A stretch of DNA of 64,000 nucleotides from NCBI GenBank assembly GCA_030490835.1, contig CM059972.1, positions 50,263,563-50,327,562 on the forward strand, written 5' to 3'. The position numbers and the translations under genes were made by a program. This DNA is from Annona cherimola (lineage: Eukaryota; Streptophyta; Magnoliopsida; Magnoliales; Annonaceae). Position 1 is the stretch's first letter. Every line of letters starts with the position of its first letter. A model generated the notes under the pieces. The model ran no database searches. It had not been told where the DNA came from and saw only the letters and a list, made by a program, of their open reading frames with translations. Below are positions 35,422 through 46,162 of this stretch, in pieces.

Positions 35422-37026
35422 TGATAACTTGTATTTTTACTAGTTATCATGGCCCATTTCAGACTTGATTTGTGCATTAGTTTGAAAAATTAGGCTTAGT
35501 TTGCATTCATTTAGTTTAATTTTCATCCGCTTTGCATTTTATGAGCATTATTTAGTTTTTAGGAATTTCTAGCATTATTTAGGCATTTTTAGTTCATTTA
35601 GTTAATTTTTCCATCTTTCGTAGGAAGGACGGGACATATGAAGGCAAAGCGGGCGAGTTGAATGCAAGCTGAGGCAACTAGAGGTAGATGGATGGCGCCT
35701 AGGCGCCACCCTACAGGCCTTGGCCATTTTCAGCACACACAGCTTACAGCATGGCTTCCAGAGAGTTGGTGCCTAGGCACCACCCAAGGGCGCCCAGGCG
35801 CCACTTCATCCACATGAAATCCAAGTTAGACGATCTTGAAGCCACAAGTCAGGTATTGCCTCCAGGGAGTTGGCGCCTAGGCGCCAGGCAAGATCAACCA
35901 CAAGATGTAAATGAGAAGTTCCAAGCTAGAAAAGTCCAGGGAGTTGGCACCTAAGCGCCATCAAGGGACGCCTAGGCGCCAATACGCATCCGTACGCTAA
36001 TACTCCAGTGAGTAAGTTGTGCAAAAGGAAGATATATATAGTTCCTAGGGGTTCGCGTGCGAGGGAGAGGGAAGAGAGAGCCTAAGGACGAACAAAAGTG
36101 CAAGAGAAAGAGGAAACCAAGATCAAAGCCCAGATTGAAGAAAGGATTCAAGTCCCATTAGTGGAAACCACCGGAAAATAGTGTTCTCTTATTCTTTCCA
36201 ATTTTCTTTCTCTACCTTTATGGATACTTTTTACATGGATGTATTGGATGTTAAGATCATGTCTTTGAACTAAACCTCCATTAGATGGATAGTTAGGATG
36301 ATTTGAATTCTAAACTATATTTTTTCTTGGTTCTTAGAATATTCAGGAATGAATAGTTGATTTTATATATGATTGTGTATGATTTACCTTGGCATGTGTG
36401 GATTTAATGCTTTTTACAAGATTAGTTACTTTGTAAGATGATTTAATTGCTTGATTTATCCTCGGAAGAGGAAAATCTCTGCCAGATCATGTGCAAAGCA
36501 TAGGTTTCCACCTTTGTGTAAGGAGAGTTGTTTAACGGATAGGAATCTACCGTTAAACCCTGTGTAGTCATTATACAAGTTATAAACTTATCAATTTCAC
36601 TTTATTTAATGGCATGGGAACATAACAATTAAATAGGGTGTAATTAGCTTTATATAATGTTGGAAGACATATATAAGGATATATGAACTTGAGCTAGTAA
36701 ATCCATATGCAATCCAATTAAAAAGAACCAAAGCAATATAGTTTAGATTCAAGGATCGATCTATCCATCTACCATCCCTAATCATTAAACTCGTTTTCAG
36801 TATCCAGTAGTCTCGTAATCTCCACTCTGACTTACCTTTGCAATCGTTAGTTTAGTTAAATTACAAACCCAGAATTTTTCGTCCATCGATAGCAGTTTAA
36901 CTAATTAATAATTTCGGTTAACAATTCCTCGTGGGAACGATACTCTACTCACTCTTTATTACTTGACACGGCACGTATACTTGCGTAAATAGCGAGTATT
37001 CTAATTGACATATACGCAGCTCGTCA
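35422..37026 (+). repeat. 5' LTR of the Athila-like element (1,605 bp)
   Basis: Begins TGATAACTTG and ends GCTCGTCA. It contains the GGCGCC palindrome array (35694-35985) and a purine-rich stretch near 36050-36130. The only open frames are through the palindromes. Confidence 0.88.
35694..35985 (+). repeat. GGCGCC palindrome array in the Athila-like LTR
   Basis: GGCGCCTAGGCGCC at 35694-35707; TGGTGCCTAGGCACCA at 35767-35782 (both arms changed, still perfect); an imperfect unit near 35789-35804; TGGCGCCTAGGCGCCA at 35871-35886; imperfect units near 35946-35960 and 35967-35982. The 3' LTR has a similar set from about 46436. Confidence 0.88.
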
Positions 37027-37032
37027 AGTTTT

Positions 37033-37050
37033 TGGCGCTGTTGCCGGGGA
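37033..37050 (+). other. Primer binding site, Athila type
   Basis: TGGCGCTGTTGCCGGGGA, six bases behind the 5' LTR. It is close to the tRNA-Asp-complementary site of Athila elements, with one change from the common form. Confidence 0.85.
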
Positions 37051-37199
37051 AATTGTTTAGCCAATTATTTTTTTAGTTTTATTGCTTTCTTGTATAATTC
37101 TGTAGAATAGTTTATTTTCATAATTTCTTTTAGCTTAGAATTTCTTTTTCTTTCTGCTAGTTCAATTTCATTGGTTTTTGCAGATTATTCGGAAATTGC

Positions 37200-38816
37200 A
37201 TGCGCCGAGGCAGAGCCGGAAAGGAGATTGTTATTCCTTTTGATCCGGAACCCGAACGAACTTATTTGAGAAGGCGTCGCAAGAGCAGGGGGCTAGAAAC
37301 CAACAGCATATGATGGAGCGCATCGAGAACCAGGATGAAAAAGTTTATGCAAATCAACAGGAAATTCAAAGGGTTGAAATCCCAAATCATCCACCTCAAG
37401 ATGATTTGGACCAACCCATTTGGGACCTGATTGCGCTTGGTCAGAATGCAGTTCAAACTAGCATTGCACCTCCTCCGATCGACACCAATAACTTCGAAAT
37501 CAAGCCGGTGATTTTCCAGATGCTCCAGTCTATCAAGCAGTTCGGAGGTCTAGCATCTGAAGACTCGCACCGCCATCTGCAGAATTTTCTACGGATTATG
37601 AACACATTCAAGCAGAACGAATTCTTCGACGAGGTAATCCGGCTTTGAACGTTTCCATTTTCTCTGCGAGATCGAGCTTCGGAGTGGCTAGATTCTTTGC
37701 CACCGAACTTCGTCAACACATGGAATGACTTCAGAAATTCATAGAAAAATACTTCCCGCCTGCCAAGTTAGCCAAGCTGAGAATGAATATAGTCTCGTTC
37801 AAGCAACACAGAGAGGAGACCCTATCAGAGGCATGGGATCGTTTCAAAGACTTGCTTCGAAAATGCCCGCATCATGGAATTCAGCCGTGGGTCCAAATTT
37901 AGATTTTTTATAACGGTCTCCAAGATTCCACCTGTCACATGGTGGATTCTTCATTGAACGGTTCTCTCCTACGAAAAAGTTATCGGGAATCATACTCCCT
38001 GCTCGAAAACATGGCAGCCAATACTTATCAGCTGCCATTTGACAGGAGCCGAGGTGGGGGTCTACCCCAACTGGACGCGGTTTCATTGATAAAGGCCCAC
38101 ATCGACGCTTTATCTCAGAAAATCCAAAACTTGTATAGGCCAACCAACGTCAGTGCATTAGGGGCGTCTACACCACAGTAGTCGACAACAGTAGACATTT
38201 GCACGTGGTGTGGAGAATTCGGCCATCCCAGTGACGAATGTGCCTCAAACCCGGAGTCCATTAATTATGTGGAAAATTTCTAGAGAAACCCAGCAAATCA
38301 ATATGGAAACAATTATAATCCAGGTTGGAGAAATCATCCTAATTTCTCATGGAATAACTAGACGAGGCCGAATCAGCTACTGGGATTCTCATAGCAACCG
38401 CTGCAGCAACAACCTACAAGACCAATGCAGTTCATCCACCACCACGAGAAGAGAAGAAATCAGATTTGGAAAATCTTTTCATGCAGTTTATGCAATCCCA
38501 GATCACGACGAACAGGAACCTGGAAGCTCAGATAGGCCAACTGGCCTCAGTTCTAAACAACCGACCTCAAGGATCATTATCGAGCGACACCGAGGAAAAC
38601 CCAAAGGCAAAAGGCAAAGAACAGGTCCAAGCAGTCACATTGCGTAGTGGAAAGCAGTTACGCGATACAATTCCACTAGAATCGATAACTGAACCCACTA
38701 ATTCTCTGATTCAGCAGTCGTAGGAGCCAGAAGAACCAGTTACTACCCAGAAGCAACTGGATGCCGAAATCGATACGAATCCAAGGCCGCCTCCTCCATT
38801 TCCTCAGTGATTTGAA
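37200..38816 (+). pseudogene. gag: Athila-type gag, broken
   Basis: Starts at ATG 37200 (MRRGRAGKEIVIPFDPEPER), then shifts frame before 37310. The capsid part follows at 37310-37645 (ending NFLRIMNTFKQNEFF), with stops near 37646 and 37742, then further pieces at 37939-38181. A CCHC knuckle (CTWCGEFGHPSDEC) is at 38200-38241. The C-terminal part with LEAQIGQLASVLNNRPQGSL and AVTLRSGKQL lies at 38466-38720. Motif order is that of Athila gag. At least four lesions make it non-functional. It would have formed the particle and bound element RNA. Confidence 0.85.
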
Positions 38817-38979
38817 ATGACTAAAAAGGAGGGCCAATTTAAGAAATTTCTTGAGGTATTGAAGCAGCTGCACATCAATATACCTCTCGTCGAAGCCTTG
38901 GAACAGATGCCTAACTACGCCAAATTCATGAAAGACGTGCTATCAAAGAAAAGGCAGTTGACAAAATTCGAGACGGTGG
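38817..38979 (+). pseudogene. Start of the Athila-type protease region, interrupted
   Basis: Encodes FKKFLEVLKQLHINIPLVEAL and QMPNYAKFMKDVLSKKR, the well-known segment before the Athila protease. The reading frame is cut at 38979 by a solo giant LTR and resumes at 42014 after the ggtgg duplication. Confidence 0.85.
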
Positions 38980-41900
38980 TGTGGAACCCCGATCTTTGAG
39001 ACGTGTACAAAACCCTACGGTTGTAAACCCTAGGTAATATATTTGAGAAATATATATTGATGGATATGAAATATATGGAAATGAAGGTTAAAATAATTAT
39101 GCAGGAAATTCGGATGAATAGCGCACGTGAATAGTGCACGTGAATAGCGAAATGTGAATAATAAACGTGGGATTAAGGAAATATGTTAAGTTAATCACTT
39201 TGGATTAACTTAATCATAAAAGACGAAAAAGGAAGTTTCCCACTACAGGACAAAAATGTTTTTTTGGATTAAAATATGAATTTTCGGATTTTTAATTGAT
39301 TTTTGAAGAAAATGAAGAAAAATTCATATCTTGCAATCCGGACATCGGATCAATATGAAATTTTTTATGGGTGGCCAAGATATGATGATGGATATGATGA
39401 ATGGTCCAAGATTAATCAAGGATCATGAATTAAGTGTCAAGATTAAATGTCATTTGAAAAGGGAAAAAGTAACTTTACTTTTTCATTAATGGCATTTGAC
39501 TTTGATTAATTTTAATTAAATAAAATTAATGCAAAGCCTGCAATTGCTGCTGGAGCATGGACTTTTGGGGCATGATCCAATGGCCAATGATCATCCTTAT
39601 CAAAGATCAATGGCTAGAATTAATTTAGCCTAAATTAATTAATTTTAAAAAATAAAAAAATAGATAAAAATAGGGCTGCAATAGGGCTGCTGGAGAAGGC
39701 CTAGGGGGGGCTGCACAATTCTCCATGAACCTTTTAAAATTAGAAAAAAACACATTTACAATTTAATACCTCAAGCAAGGGGGGGTAAAATCCAATTTGA
39801 TGAAAAACCAAAAAGTATAAATAGGGGAGCATGGTGAAAGACCAAGGCACACCCATTCCAGCTCCATTGAGCATTTCCAACCCCCAAAATTCGTTTTGGG
39901 CCTTAGAGAGAAAAGGAGAGAAAGTTAGAGAGAGAAAGGGCAAGTTGGAGGAGAGATTTTCTACTTCTGGTAAGGGGATTCTTCCCAAATTTCTTTTGGG
40001 TGTTAAGTAAGGTAAAACCATGCTTAGAAAATACCTAATCATGAGAAAATAAGTAAAGTTATAATACTTAATTGGAATCATGCCGAAACATCGAAAATTT
40101 GGAGCAAAGATGGAGCATTCGGGAAGATAGTATATGATATGTGAAAATAATGCTCCAAAATTGATAAATGATGATTTGGAATGTATTATTATGATAAATA
40201 TGATGTTGGAATAATGATATATTAATTTCATGATTTTTGGAATTAAGGATTATGCTTAAGTGAATTTATGTTGATTTTTAGTATATGGAGAAAATGATTT
40301 TTTTGGCCAAGTAAATGATGATAAATTCAAAATGTATGAAATGTCCTATGATATACTAGGCATAAGGTATGTCATGGTATTTTTTATTTTTGGAAAAAAT
40401 ATCAATTTTAGGAACCCATGAACAGTGATGATGAACAGTAATATGCTACAGTGACATGAACAGTAATTATGAACAGTGAACAGCGTATTTTGGGAAAAAA
40501 TTGAGATTTATTTTTGTATATTTATGAGGATATATGGATGGAATTTTTAAAGGATTTATGGATAAAAATTCATATAAATGAGTAATGACCAAGTATTTAT
40601 AAAAGGAAAACCTCTATAAAAATGAGGTAATATGTGATCGTAAAGCATGCATGGGAAGCAAGCTAAGACATGGAATAGATGGATAAAATATCAAATTTTC
40701 TTGTATAGGAAAATGAAAGGAAAGGATAAAGGAGTCAGGTTGAAGCAAAGCAAAGGTAAGCAAGCAAACCCTTTTGAAAATGTGATTTTATTCTCAAGTA
40801 TTTATGAAATGTGTTTTAAGGATGGTCATTCCTATAATGTTTTGAAATGATGAATGTTTATGAGTTTTTATGAAAAGTCATGCCGGCATATTGATATTAT
40901 GTGATGTTCATGGACATGTGCACATGTATGATGGATAAGGAAGAGGCTTTGGTGAAGGTAGAAAGCGGATCAGAGAGTCCCCCTTCACTATTGCCGAGTC
41001 GTATGGGCTGTGTGCCGACGGCGTCCTCCCCAGAGGTGGAGGCAAAGGAATGTTATGTTTGAATGAATGCATTGCATTTTCATACATGGATTGAAAAGGA
41101 AAGCATGGATTTGAAATTATGTTTTTAAGGGATGGTGCAAATAATTCTCTACATGAGAATGACAAGTTACCTGGTGTAAGAGGTATATAACGCTGGGGAA
41201 ATCAAAAGTCATGCACGTAGGAACCATGTAGGCGTCAAGAGGAAGAGAGGTTCCCCTTGATGAGGCCAAGTCGGAGACAGCTGGCGTATTGGACCATGTT
41301 ATGTGAGATGTTCCCTGAGCTAGCGTACCCACACACGAAGGTTTATGTCAGGAGTGGAAAGGAAGCATTTGCACATCCAATGTTTATGAAAAGGTTTCTA
41401 TTCCATTGATAGTTGATCACTTGCTAAGTGTCTCCTATCGAATGGAGAGAAATGCATTTACGAATGATTTACATGAATGGTTTATGAAAGGTTTCGAAAT
41501 ATGGTTTACGAAAAGATTTCTATTCCGTTGGTAGTTGATCACTTGGTAAGTGTCTTCTATCGAATGGAGAGGAATGCATTTAAAATGAAAAATGCTTGCT
41601 TATTGAGTTTCAACTCATGTTTTGTTTTCCCAACCTCAGACAGGTGTAGGGAAAGACAAGAAATGAAGGGCACGAGTTGCTAAAGGAAAAGAAGAATATA
41701 CAAAGGTTAGTAGATTTTTGTATGAACAAATTCCCTAATGGGATATGATGAGAAAGGACATAGATTGTATGAAATTATGAAGTTACGAATAATATGAGAA
41801 GTTGATGATTTATGATGTTATGGATAAGTCCATCATGAATGATGATGAGTATATGTTTATGCGATGAAAGAAAAAAAAAGAAAAAAAGAAAAATTGGATG

Positions 41901-42013
41901 AGATCCAATTAAGAACCCGCCGCGTTATCAGGGCAACAATCCTGATTCACGTTTACCAATCGACAAGATCTTGGAGTAAGGACAAATGTGACGCCTCGGT
42001 TCGGGGCGCCACA
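38980..42013 (+). mobile_element. Solo giant LTR (3,034 bp) inside the protease region
   Basis: The target duplication ggtgg is at 38975-38979 and 42014-42018. It starts TGTGGAACCCC and ends GGGGCGCCACA. TATAAATAGGGG lies near 39816, a GTAAGG donor at 39970, the recurring aaaggtaagcaagc near 40754, and a pyrimidine-rich acceptor ending ctcag at 41639. A GC-rich block lies at about 40980-41045. It is the same subfamily as 24905-28000. No internal domain. Confidence 0.92.
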
Positions 42014-42587
42014 GGTGGCATTAACAGAGGAAACCAGTGCAAGGGTGCAGAGAAAGCTGCCTCCTAAACTCAAGGACCCAGGAAGTTTCACCATCTCGTG
42101 CACAATTGGAGACCAGTACTTTGGGAGAGCCCTATGCGACTTGGGAGCCAGCATTAATCTCATGCCCAAGTCCATTTTCAGAAAATTGGGCTTAGGGGAA
42201 GCCCGACCTACCACAGTGACGCTGCAACTAGCAGATCGATCCATCACGTATCCAGAAGGTATTATTGAGGATGTTCTTGTCAAGGTGGACAAGTTCATTT
42301 TTCCTGCAGATTTTATTATCCTGGATTATGAAGAAGATCAAGATGTGTCAATCATTCTAGGTCGACCTTTCCTCGCAACGGGCAATGCAATAATCAATGT
42401 ACGAGGCGGAGAATTAACCATGCAGGTGCAAAATGAAAAGGTTACTTTCAATGTGCCCAAGTCTATACAAAATCCAACTGATCCAGATGATTGCTTAAGG
42501 ATTGATATGGGCAATTCAAAGGTTCAAAAGCTTCCCCAGACTAGTATTAAAAAGGACCAAGAGGAGATTGTAACTAAGGGCCACTAG
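42014..42587 (+). pseudogene. Athila-type aspartic protease, 3' part
   Basis: The frame continues from 38979. It contains KLPPKLKDPGSFTI, then CDLGASINLMP, the DLGA form of the aspartic protease active site usual in Athila, and later IILGRPFLATGNAIINV. The protein would cut the polyprotein. The stop at 42585-42587 (TAG) ends it before any reverse transcriptase. The remaining pol is missing, not just broken. Confidence 0.88.
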
Positions 42588-43924
42588 TTATCTGCTTATG
42601 TTAAAGACCAACTCGTTGGTTATGTTAGGTTCGAACAACTAACCGAGCCGGTGGAAAACCAGGATAGGGAAATTAAAGCCAACAATGGAATAGAAGGGGT
42701 TACAACTGATAAACTTGGATGTTTTCATAACCGAAGACCCCTACCTCATCTGCCGGAGGGGCAAATCTTGCATAACTTTACAGACCGATGGGCTAAGATC
42801 AGATCTGAACCTCTAGGTTGCAGTCCGAATGGCCGGAAGCTCAAGGCAGTGAAATTGAAAACGGACTAAACAGCAGGAACGTCGGGCTGAGGACGTTAAG
42901 CTCAGCGCTGAATGGGAGGCAACCCATTGCTTAGTTTCAATTTGATTTGCAATTTTTTTTGTTTTTTTATTTTTATTTTTGTTTTTGGTTTTTATTTTTA
43001 TTTTCAAAAAAATCAACGCCTAGGCGCCATGATGAACTGCACGAAGAACATGGGCGCCCGGCACCACATCTTGGCGCCTTAGCGCCGGTCGTGGACAGCG
43101 CGACCCGTACGACATTATAAAGCTCGAGTTAGGGTTCTAAACCATAACCCAAGCCTCGGCGCCGACTTCTCTTCCCCATTTTTCATTTCCAACCAATCTT
43201 CCCTTGATTCCAAGCCTTTCCAACTCGAATCAAACTGCGTTTCATCAAGGATTCATCCTCCCATTTCATCCGTTCCAACCATTCCATTTTTCTCCCTTTT
43301 CTCTTTTGCTTAGATCCATTCAAATCCAACTAAAACTCCGATTTTTCTTGACCAAATCCTAGGCCTAACACCCACATTGAAGTTTCCATCAATTTCCCCT
43401 TCATTTGGGCTTCATTTTGAGCCCCATCATCGTCCTTTCCCCGTCCGGCGCCGGAAACCGCTTGACAGCAGAACGGCACCTAGGCGCCGCTACCCTCGCT
43501 CCCCGGCGCCAGTACAGAAGCAAGGCAGTTCAGTTTTCAAGCCAGCAACTTCTGTGGGTACAGATTTCTCCATTGTTTGTGGTACATCCAAATGCTTTGA
43601 ATCGATTTTCGACCTGTTCGAGTCGAATATTGGATTGGATTGGTGAATTTTGGTGATTGGTTTACAGATTAGATAGTGACTTAGGTTCGGTTGGTGGATT
43701 GGTTTATGGTTTGGTTTGTGGATTGAGTTGCTTGGAATTGGTTGGTGCTTGTTTGGTATTGGTTGCACAGTGATTGTTTCAGGTGGATTTTGGAGTTTGG
43801 CTTATTGACTTGTTCGACTGCTTGTTGGATTGCTGGATTGCTTGGTTGTATATTGGCTTATTGGATAGCTTGGTTTTGTTGAAATTTGGTTTGCAAGGGC
43901 TGTTTGAGACTGCTTGGGGACAAC
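42588..43924 (+). promoter_or_regulatory. Non-coding stretch between protease and extra ORF, with palindromes and a TATA box
   Basis: A short residual frame (42651-42869) is followed at 42878-42930 by a motif seen in Athila elements (cgtcgggctgaggacg, tgggaggcaaccca), then a T-rich run. GGCGCC-type palindromes return at 43017-43026, near 43051, at 43072-43085, at 43445-43454 (CCGGCGCCGG) and at 43475-43488. TATAAAG lies at 43116-43122, followed by a C/T-rich leader (43165-43330). The order palindromes, TATA, CT-rich leader, ORF suggests an internal promoter for the ORF at 43925. This is inference. Confidence 0.55.
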
Positions 43925-45010
43925 ATGGCTTCACCATCATCTACTAAGAGAAAGAAAGTTCAGGAGCCTGGAGAATTTGACGCTAACCAGTTCGTGTCCG
44001 CTCAAGCGTTCAAGCGGTACACGGACTTGCTTCAGAAGTGGCACCTGATTCCTGAGCGGGGAATAAAATATACTTCTTTCTCCGGCAACTTTATCAATGC
44101 ACTGAATGCTCGAGGTTGGCAGAAATTCCTCGCGTAGCCTAAGTCTGCAATAGTGCAAGTGGTGAAAGAGTTCTACGCCAATGCCGTAAAACATGAGCAG
44201 GGCAGGGTGAATGTCCGGGGCAAGATCGTCCCGTTTCATGCTGAAGCGATCAACTCCTATTATGGATTGGGCTCTTTTGACTATCCAGACCAGTATGAGG
44301 AGTTTTTGGAGGGAGAAGGTCGAGATGTCAACTCTATCATCGAGCATATCTGCCAACAGCCTCCGACATGGAAGTCCACGGGAGGACAACTCACATCATT
44401 CAAGCGTAGCGAGATGATGTACGACGGGCGGATGTTCTTCCATTTTATCTCGGCCCGGACGATGCCGTCGACCCACGTCAGTGAGGTGACGATGGATAGG
44501 GCACTGCTTCTCCATGCGACCCACGTAGGCCGCCTTATCTACCAGCAGATCTGTGCCTGCACGACCGCACCCCGAGGCAACTACTACTTCCCATCCCTCA
44601 TCACCGGGCTCTGCAAGCAGGCCGGCGTCAGATGGGAGCTGACGGAGGAGGTCCTGAACTGTCAGGCCATCATAGACGACCTATCCTACCGCACCCAGCC
44701 TCGAGTTCGTATCACCACGACACGGCCCAAAGTAGCTCCCGCAGCTGGACCATCATCACAGCCGCTATCCACGACCGAGCGGCTAACCAACCTGGAGAAT
44801 TTGGTTGCCGCCCAAGCCAGGTACCAGCGGCAGCATGACAGGGCGATGGAGGCCTACCTACGGCAGATAGCGGAGGATTGCCAGATCGATATCTCCACCC
44901 TCCCGCCCTTCCCACCGACGCCACCCGAGGTTCGAGCCTGCTTCGGGCAACAGTCCCAGCCCCAGCCCAATGACGAGGACGATGAGGACACGATGAAGTC
45001 TAATTCATGA
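43925..45010 (+). pseudogene. Extra ORF of the Athila-like element, plant transposon protein family
   Basis: Starts MASPSSTKRKK (basic) and runs 362 codons with one in-frame TAG at 44135-44137, where a glutamine codon is expected. It sits at the envelope position of Athila. The order FKRYTDLLQKWHLIPERGI, NARGWQKFL and VKEFYANA parallels FYKNFYERKVFIPKI, FQGWTKLL and TRIFYYEW of the Sirevirus ORF at 17416. A 'putative plant transposon protein' match is likely. Later parts contain VTMDRALLLHATHVG and a charged, coiled C-terminus with an acidic end (DEDDEDT). No signal peptide or membrane segment is seen. The codons are more GC-rich than the surroundings. A suppressible stop cannot be excluded. 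Confidence 0.75.
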
Positions 45011-46149
45011 GGAAGTCCCAGTCCTTTATTTTTGTTTTTTCTTTTCTTTTATTTTTTCTTTTCATTGTTTTTTCATTATTAGTTCATTTTAGGATCATGC
45101 ATTGAGGATAATGCATCTCTCAAGTTTGGGGGGGTGTATAATTCTCAACCATAGGTTAGTTTTTCATTTTAATTCTTCATGCTTTATTTTATGTTGCATG
45201 TATGTCAATTCTAGCTAATGAAAGTTGTCTTTGTTTCAATTCATCTTATTGTGAAAATGTGCGAGGTTGGGATTAATGTTGACTTGAAATTGAATTCATG
45301 AAAGAATGGGCTGTTCAAATTAAAAACCAAGCATAAAAATAGGTTGAAAGTAACATGTGAAAGAATTAAAAGGAATTTCATAATGCATTGTTCTAATTCA
45401 ATCACAGGCATATCTTTTAGACCGAGATGATGAAAACTGAACTAAATAAATGCTGACCAAGTACTTTAACGGGTTCAGAAATGGTATTATTTCACAAGAA
45501 TTACTCAAACATGTTCAGTACCCCTAACAAGGCATTAGAAAAAAATAATAAGGGGGTGGTTGACCTAAGCTGAGTAACCGGGACTTGGCATTGACAAATG
45601 GCAAGGTTCGCATAAAAAGCAAAGGAAAATAACAGTAATAACGCTTAAAAATGGAAATTCTCCCTAGATACCCTGAATTATGGTGAGGGGAGCCCAAAAA
45701 AAAAACTAAAAAGAGATCTCTAGATATCTTGAAATATGGTGAGGAAAATTTTTGCAATAAGTTTGGGGGGGGGGGAAGAATCTAGTGACTGGATACCATT
45801 TTCTGTGACCAGTTTTATTCAGCTTGACCCTTGGTTTGCTTGTGTTCATTAATTTTCTAACCAGTTTTCTGATCGAATGAAAGATTAATGTGTTGAGTTA
45901 TGAATGCGCATTATGGAATCTTAGCATTCACAGGTAACTTGGTTTGAGAAAGAAAATGCATGCCTTGTTTTTATAATGAAGGATTTTTCAAGTTGGATTA
46001 ATCTCGACCTTATGAAATGGATAAGTGGATTGATCGAAACATAACAAGAAGCAAACAAAGTTGATAAAGTCTGCATGAATTCATTGATTCATTGATTCAT
46101 TCATGTATTCATTAAGGTTACATGTGTTGCTCGAGGACTAGTAACATTT
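45011..46149 (+). other. 3' non-coding stretch with extra G-tracts
   Basis: No gene. AAGTTTGGGGGGGTG at 45122-45135 and AAGTTT followed by eleven G at 45759-45775 are polypurine-tract-like and resemble the true one at 46150. A doubled phrase (ctagataccctgaattatggtgagg and ctagatatcttgaaatatggtgagg) lies near 45660 and 45720. Confidence 0.65.
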
Positions 46150-46162
46150 AAATTTGGAGGTG
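46150..46162 (+). other. Polypurine tract of the Athila-like element
   Basis: AAATTTGGAGGTG directly before the 3' LTR start at 46163. Confidence 0.85.

Noticed and set aside
44153..45010. A host gene, because the ORF is long and GC-rich
   Set aside because: It lies between the protease and 3' LTR of the Athila-like element and has a relative in the Sirevirus.
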